Assembly: GCF_003201655.1 (NCBI RefSeq)
Contig: NZ_QJJU01000016.1
Coordinates: 62,001 to 126,000 of the forward strand
Direction: 5' to 3'
Length of the DNA stretch: 64,000 bases
Source of the DNA: Mycolicibacterium moriokaense
GTDB taxonomy: Bacteria; Actinomycetota; Actinomycetes; Mycobacteriales; Mycobacteriaceae
Part shown: in pieces, positions 62,380 to 64,000 of the stretch
Numbering within the stretch: position 1 is the first letter of the stretch
Layout: each line of letters begins with the position of its first letter
Position numbers and translations under genes: made by a program
The notes under the pieces: generated by a model
Database searches by the model: none
What the model was told of the DNA's origin: nothing
What the model saw: only the letters and a program-made list of their open reading frames with translations

Positions 62380-63599
62380 GCGCCGTCGAGCGACGTCTTG
62401 AAGTTGGCCGCGATCGTGTCGAGGAATTCCTCGCTGGTCTGATACGGCTGGTGATCGCCGATCAGCATCGCTAAGTCCTTGGTCATCTGGCCGCCCTCGA
62501 CTGTGCCGATGACGCTGTCCTCCAACGTGTTTGCGAACTTGATCACGTCGGGGGTGTTGTCGAGCTTGCCGCGATGCCCCAGCCCGCGTGTCCACGCGAA
62601 GATCGAGGCGATCGGGTTCGTGGAGGTGGGCTTGCCCTGCTGGTGCTGGCGGTAGTGGCGGGTGACGGTGCCATGCGCGGCCTCGGCCTCGACGGTCTTG
62701 CCGTCCGGAGTCATCAGCACCGACGTCATCAGGCCCAGTGAGCCGTAACCCTGCGCGACGGTGTCCGACTGGACGTCGCCGTCGTAGTTCTTGCACGCCC
62801 ACACGTAGCCGCCCTCCCACTTCAGGCAGGAGGCGACCATGTCGTCGATCAGCCGGTGCTCGTAGGTGAGTCCTCTTGTGTCGAACTGTTCCTTGTACTC
62901 CTCGTTGAAGATGCGCTCGAACTCATCCTTGAACATGCCGTCGTAACCCTTGAGGATGGTGTTCTTCGTCGACAGGTACACCGGATAGTTCTGCTGCAGG
63001 CCGTAATTGAACGACGAGCGCGCGAAGTCCTGGATCGACTGCTTGAAGTTGTACATCCCCATCACGACGCCGCCACCCTCGGGGATCTTGACGACGTCGT
63101 GCACGATCGGCTCGCTGCCGTCGTCGGGCGTGAAGGTGACTGTGAAGGTGCCCGGGCGGTCGACCTTGAAATTGTCGGCGCGGTACTGGTCCCCGAACGC
63201 GTGCCGGCCGATGATGATCGGCTTGGTCCAACCGGGAACGAGTCGCGGCACGTTCTTGATGACGATCGGTGCGCGGAAAATGGTGCCGCCCAATATATTT
63301 CGGATCGTACCGTTGGGCGAAAGCCACATCTGCTTGAGGTTGAACTCCTTGACGCGGACCTCGTCGGGAGTGATCGTCGCGCACTTCACGCCGACCCCGT
63401 GGCGTTGGATGGCGTGCGCGGCGTCGATGGTCACCTGGTCGTCGGTGGCGTCGCGGTGTTCGATGCCGAGGTCGTAGTAGTCCAAGTTCACGTCGAGGTA
63501 CGGGTAGATCAGGGTTTCCTTGATGAGCTTCCAGATGATGCGAGTCATCTCGTCACCATCGAGTTCTACGACGGTGCCGTCGACCTTGATCTTGGGCAT
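62376..63599 (-). CDS. icd1: NADP-dependent isocitrate dehydrogenase (dimeric)
   Basis: A 407-residue eukaryote-like homodimeric NADP-IDH (Rv3339c): ELDGDEMTRIIW, SPNGTIRNILGGTIFR (isocitrate binding), NYDGDVQSDTVAQGYG (metal/NADP site). It makes 2-oxoglutarate and NADPH. The ATG overlaps the stop of the upstream icd2 gene by one base (TGATG). Confidence 0.97.
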   Translation of the reverse strand: MPKIKVDGTVVELDGDEMTRIIWKLIKETLIYPYLDVNLDYYDLGIEHRDATDDQVTIDAAHAIQRHGVGVKCATITPDEVRVKEFNLKQMWLSPNGTIRNILGGTIFRAPIVIKNVPRLVPGWTKPIIIGRHAFGDQYRADNFKVDRPGTFTVTFTPDDGSEPIVHDVVKIPEGGGVVMGMYNFKQSIQDFARSSFNYGLQQNYPVYLSTKNTILKGYDGMFKDEFERIFNEEYKEQFDTRGLTYEHRLIDDMVASCLKWEGGYVWACKNYDGDVQSDTVAQGYGSLGLMTSVLMTPDGKTVEAEAAHGTVTRHYRQHQQGKPTSTNPIASIFAWTRGLGHRGKLDNTPDVIKFANTLEDSVIGTVEGGQMTKDLAMLIGDHQPYQTSEEFLDTIAANFKTSLDGA

Positions 63600-64000
63600 C
63601 AGCCCTGCGCGGCCTGAAGCGTCTCGTTGAACGTCTTGCTAGGGCGCATCACCGCTGTGGTCTTCTCGCGGTCCGGGTAGTAGTAGCCGCCGATGTCCAC
63701 CAAATTGCCTTGCACCTCTGCGAGTTCGGAGACGACGGCGTCTTCCTTTTCAGCAAGCGACTTGGCCAGCGCAGCGAAGTGATCGGCCAGCTCCTTGTCC
63801 TCAGACTGCGCGGCGAGTTCCTGCGCCCAGTACAGCGCTAGGTAGAACTGGCTACCGCGGTTGTCGAGCTCGCCGGTCTTGCGCGACGGGCCCTTGTCGT
63901 TCTCCAGCAGCTTGCCGATCGCGGCGTCCAGCGTCGTGCCAAGAAGCGCGGCCCGCTTGTTGCCGGTCTTGTCGCCCAGGTCCTCGAAGCAGGCACCCAA
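63599..64000 (-). CDS. icd2: C-terminal part of monomeric NADP-isocitrate dehydrogenase
   Basis: The last 133 residues of a monomeric IDH (Rv0066c type): LGACFEDLGDKTGNKRAALL, DNRGSQFYLALYWAQELA and GGYYYPD are typical of its C-terminus. The gene runs off the window; full length is about 740 residues. It is unrelated in fold to icd1 but catalyses the same reaction, and the two are translationally coupled here. Confidence 0.93.
   Translation of the reverse strand: MGACFEDLGDKTGNKRAALLGTTLDAAIGKLLENDKGPSRKTGELDNRGSQFYLALYWAQELAAQSEDKELADHFAALAKSLAEKEDAVVSELAEVQGNLVDIGGYYYPDREKTTAVMRPSKTFNETLQAAQG

Overview
The window looks like chromosomal DNA of a Mycolicibacterium-type (probably fast-growing) mycobacterium. 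GC and GC3 are high, genes are packed with 1-4 base overlaps, and the gene order closely follows, from memory, the M. tuberculosis block from Rv3286c (sigF) to Rv3339c (icd1). Differences from that block are extra genes and the absence of sapM and the mtp pilin gene. I see no rRNA, tRNA, CRISPR array, insertion sequence or prophage.

Layout. 1-5.6 kb is a SigF stress island: a STAS anti-anti-sigma gene, sigF and its anti-sigma gene rsbW, a tiny membrane protein, a CsbD-like protein, usfY, another membrane protein and a PAS-ANTAR regulator, with several SigF-type promoters (GGTTT-N16-GGGTA). 5.7-11.5 kb has a membrane-anchored Mrr-type nuclease and a lysine degradation cluster (lat, lrpA, an HglS/DUF1338-type 2-oxoadipate enzyme, pcd) followed by an lspA paralogue. 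11.5-19.5 kb is a TetR gene, the giant helicase lhr under a DNA-damage type promoter, a nitronate monooxygenase, an SDR and nei2. 19.4-22.4 kb is a DesA3-like desaturase and its reductase, divergent from a FabR/DesT-type TetR, with paired candidate operators. 22.4-29.9 kb has a crotonase, an SDR/NmrA/DUF1330 operon, an RluA-type pseudouridine synthase with glpD2, lpdA and a cyclotransferase-fold gene. 30-36 kb covers amidohydrolases amiB1-amiA1, punA, relics of a MarR regulator and an AbrB-type transporter, pmmB and upp. 36-40.6 kb has an ESX-type small substrate with an NlpC/P60 hydrolase, a lipoprotein, an Rv3311-like protein, a VOC protein and a hydrolase. 40.6-47.1 kb is nucleoside salvage (cdd-deoA-add) divergent from sdhCDAB. 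47.1-51.3 kb has an ECF41/SigJ-like sigma factor with its likely CMD-domain target gene, and a TetR-controlled reductase/hydrolase pair. 51.3-64 kb has an AsnC-controlled aldehyde dehydrogenase/aminotransferase pair, a beta-propeller protein, dacB1, a YihY protein, trpS, a type II NADH dehydrogenase, xthA, a hydrolase and the tandem isocitrate dehydrogenases icd2-icd1.

How genes work together. lat, pcd and the DUF1338 enzyme can take lysine to aminoadipate and on from 2-oxoadipate toward D-2-hydroxyglutarate. cdd, deoA, add, punA, pmmB and upp form a dispersed nucleoside/pentose-phosphate salvage set. Sdh, Ndh, GlpD2 and LpdA feed the quinone pool. lhr, nei2 and xthA are DNA repair functions. 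Many genes have a TANNNT hexamer 6-8 bases before an ATG/GTG and no Shine-Dalgarno, as expected for leaderless mycobacterial mRNAs. The most notable regulatory readings are the FabR/DesT-like operator pair, the ECF41 promoter, the PafBC-type promoter of lhr, the SigF promoter cluster and a 25-bp TetR palindrome. The most notable evolutionary reading is the head-to-head MarR/AbrB gene relic between punA and pmmB.
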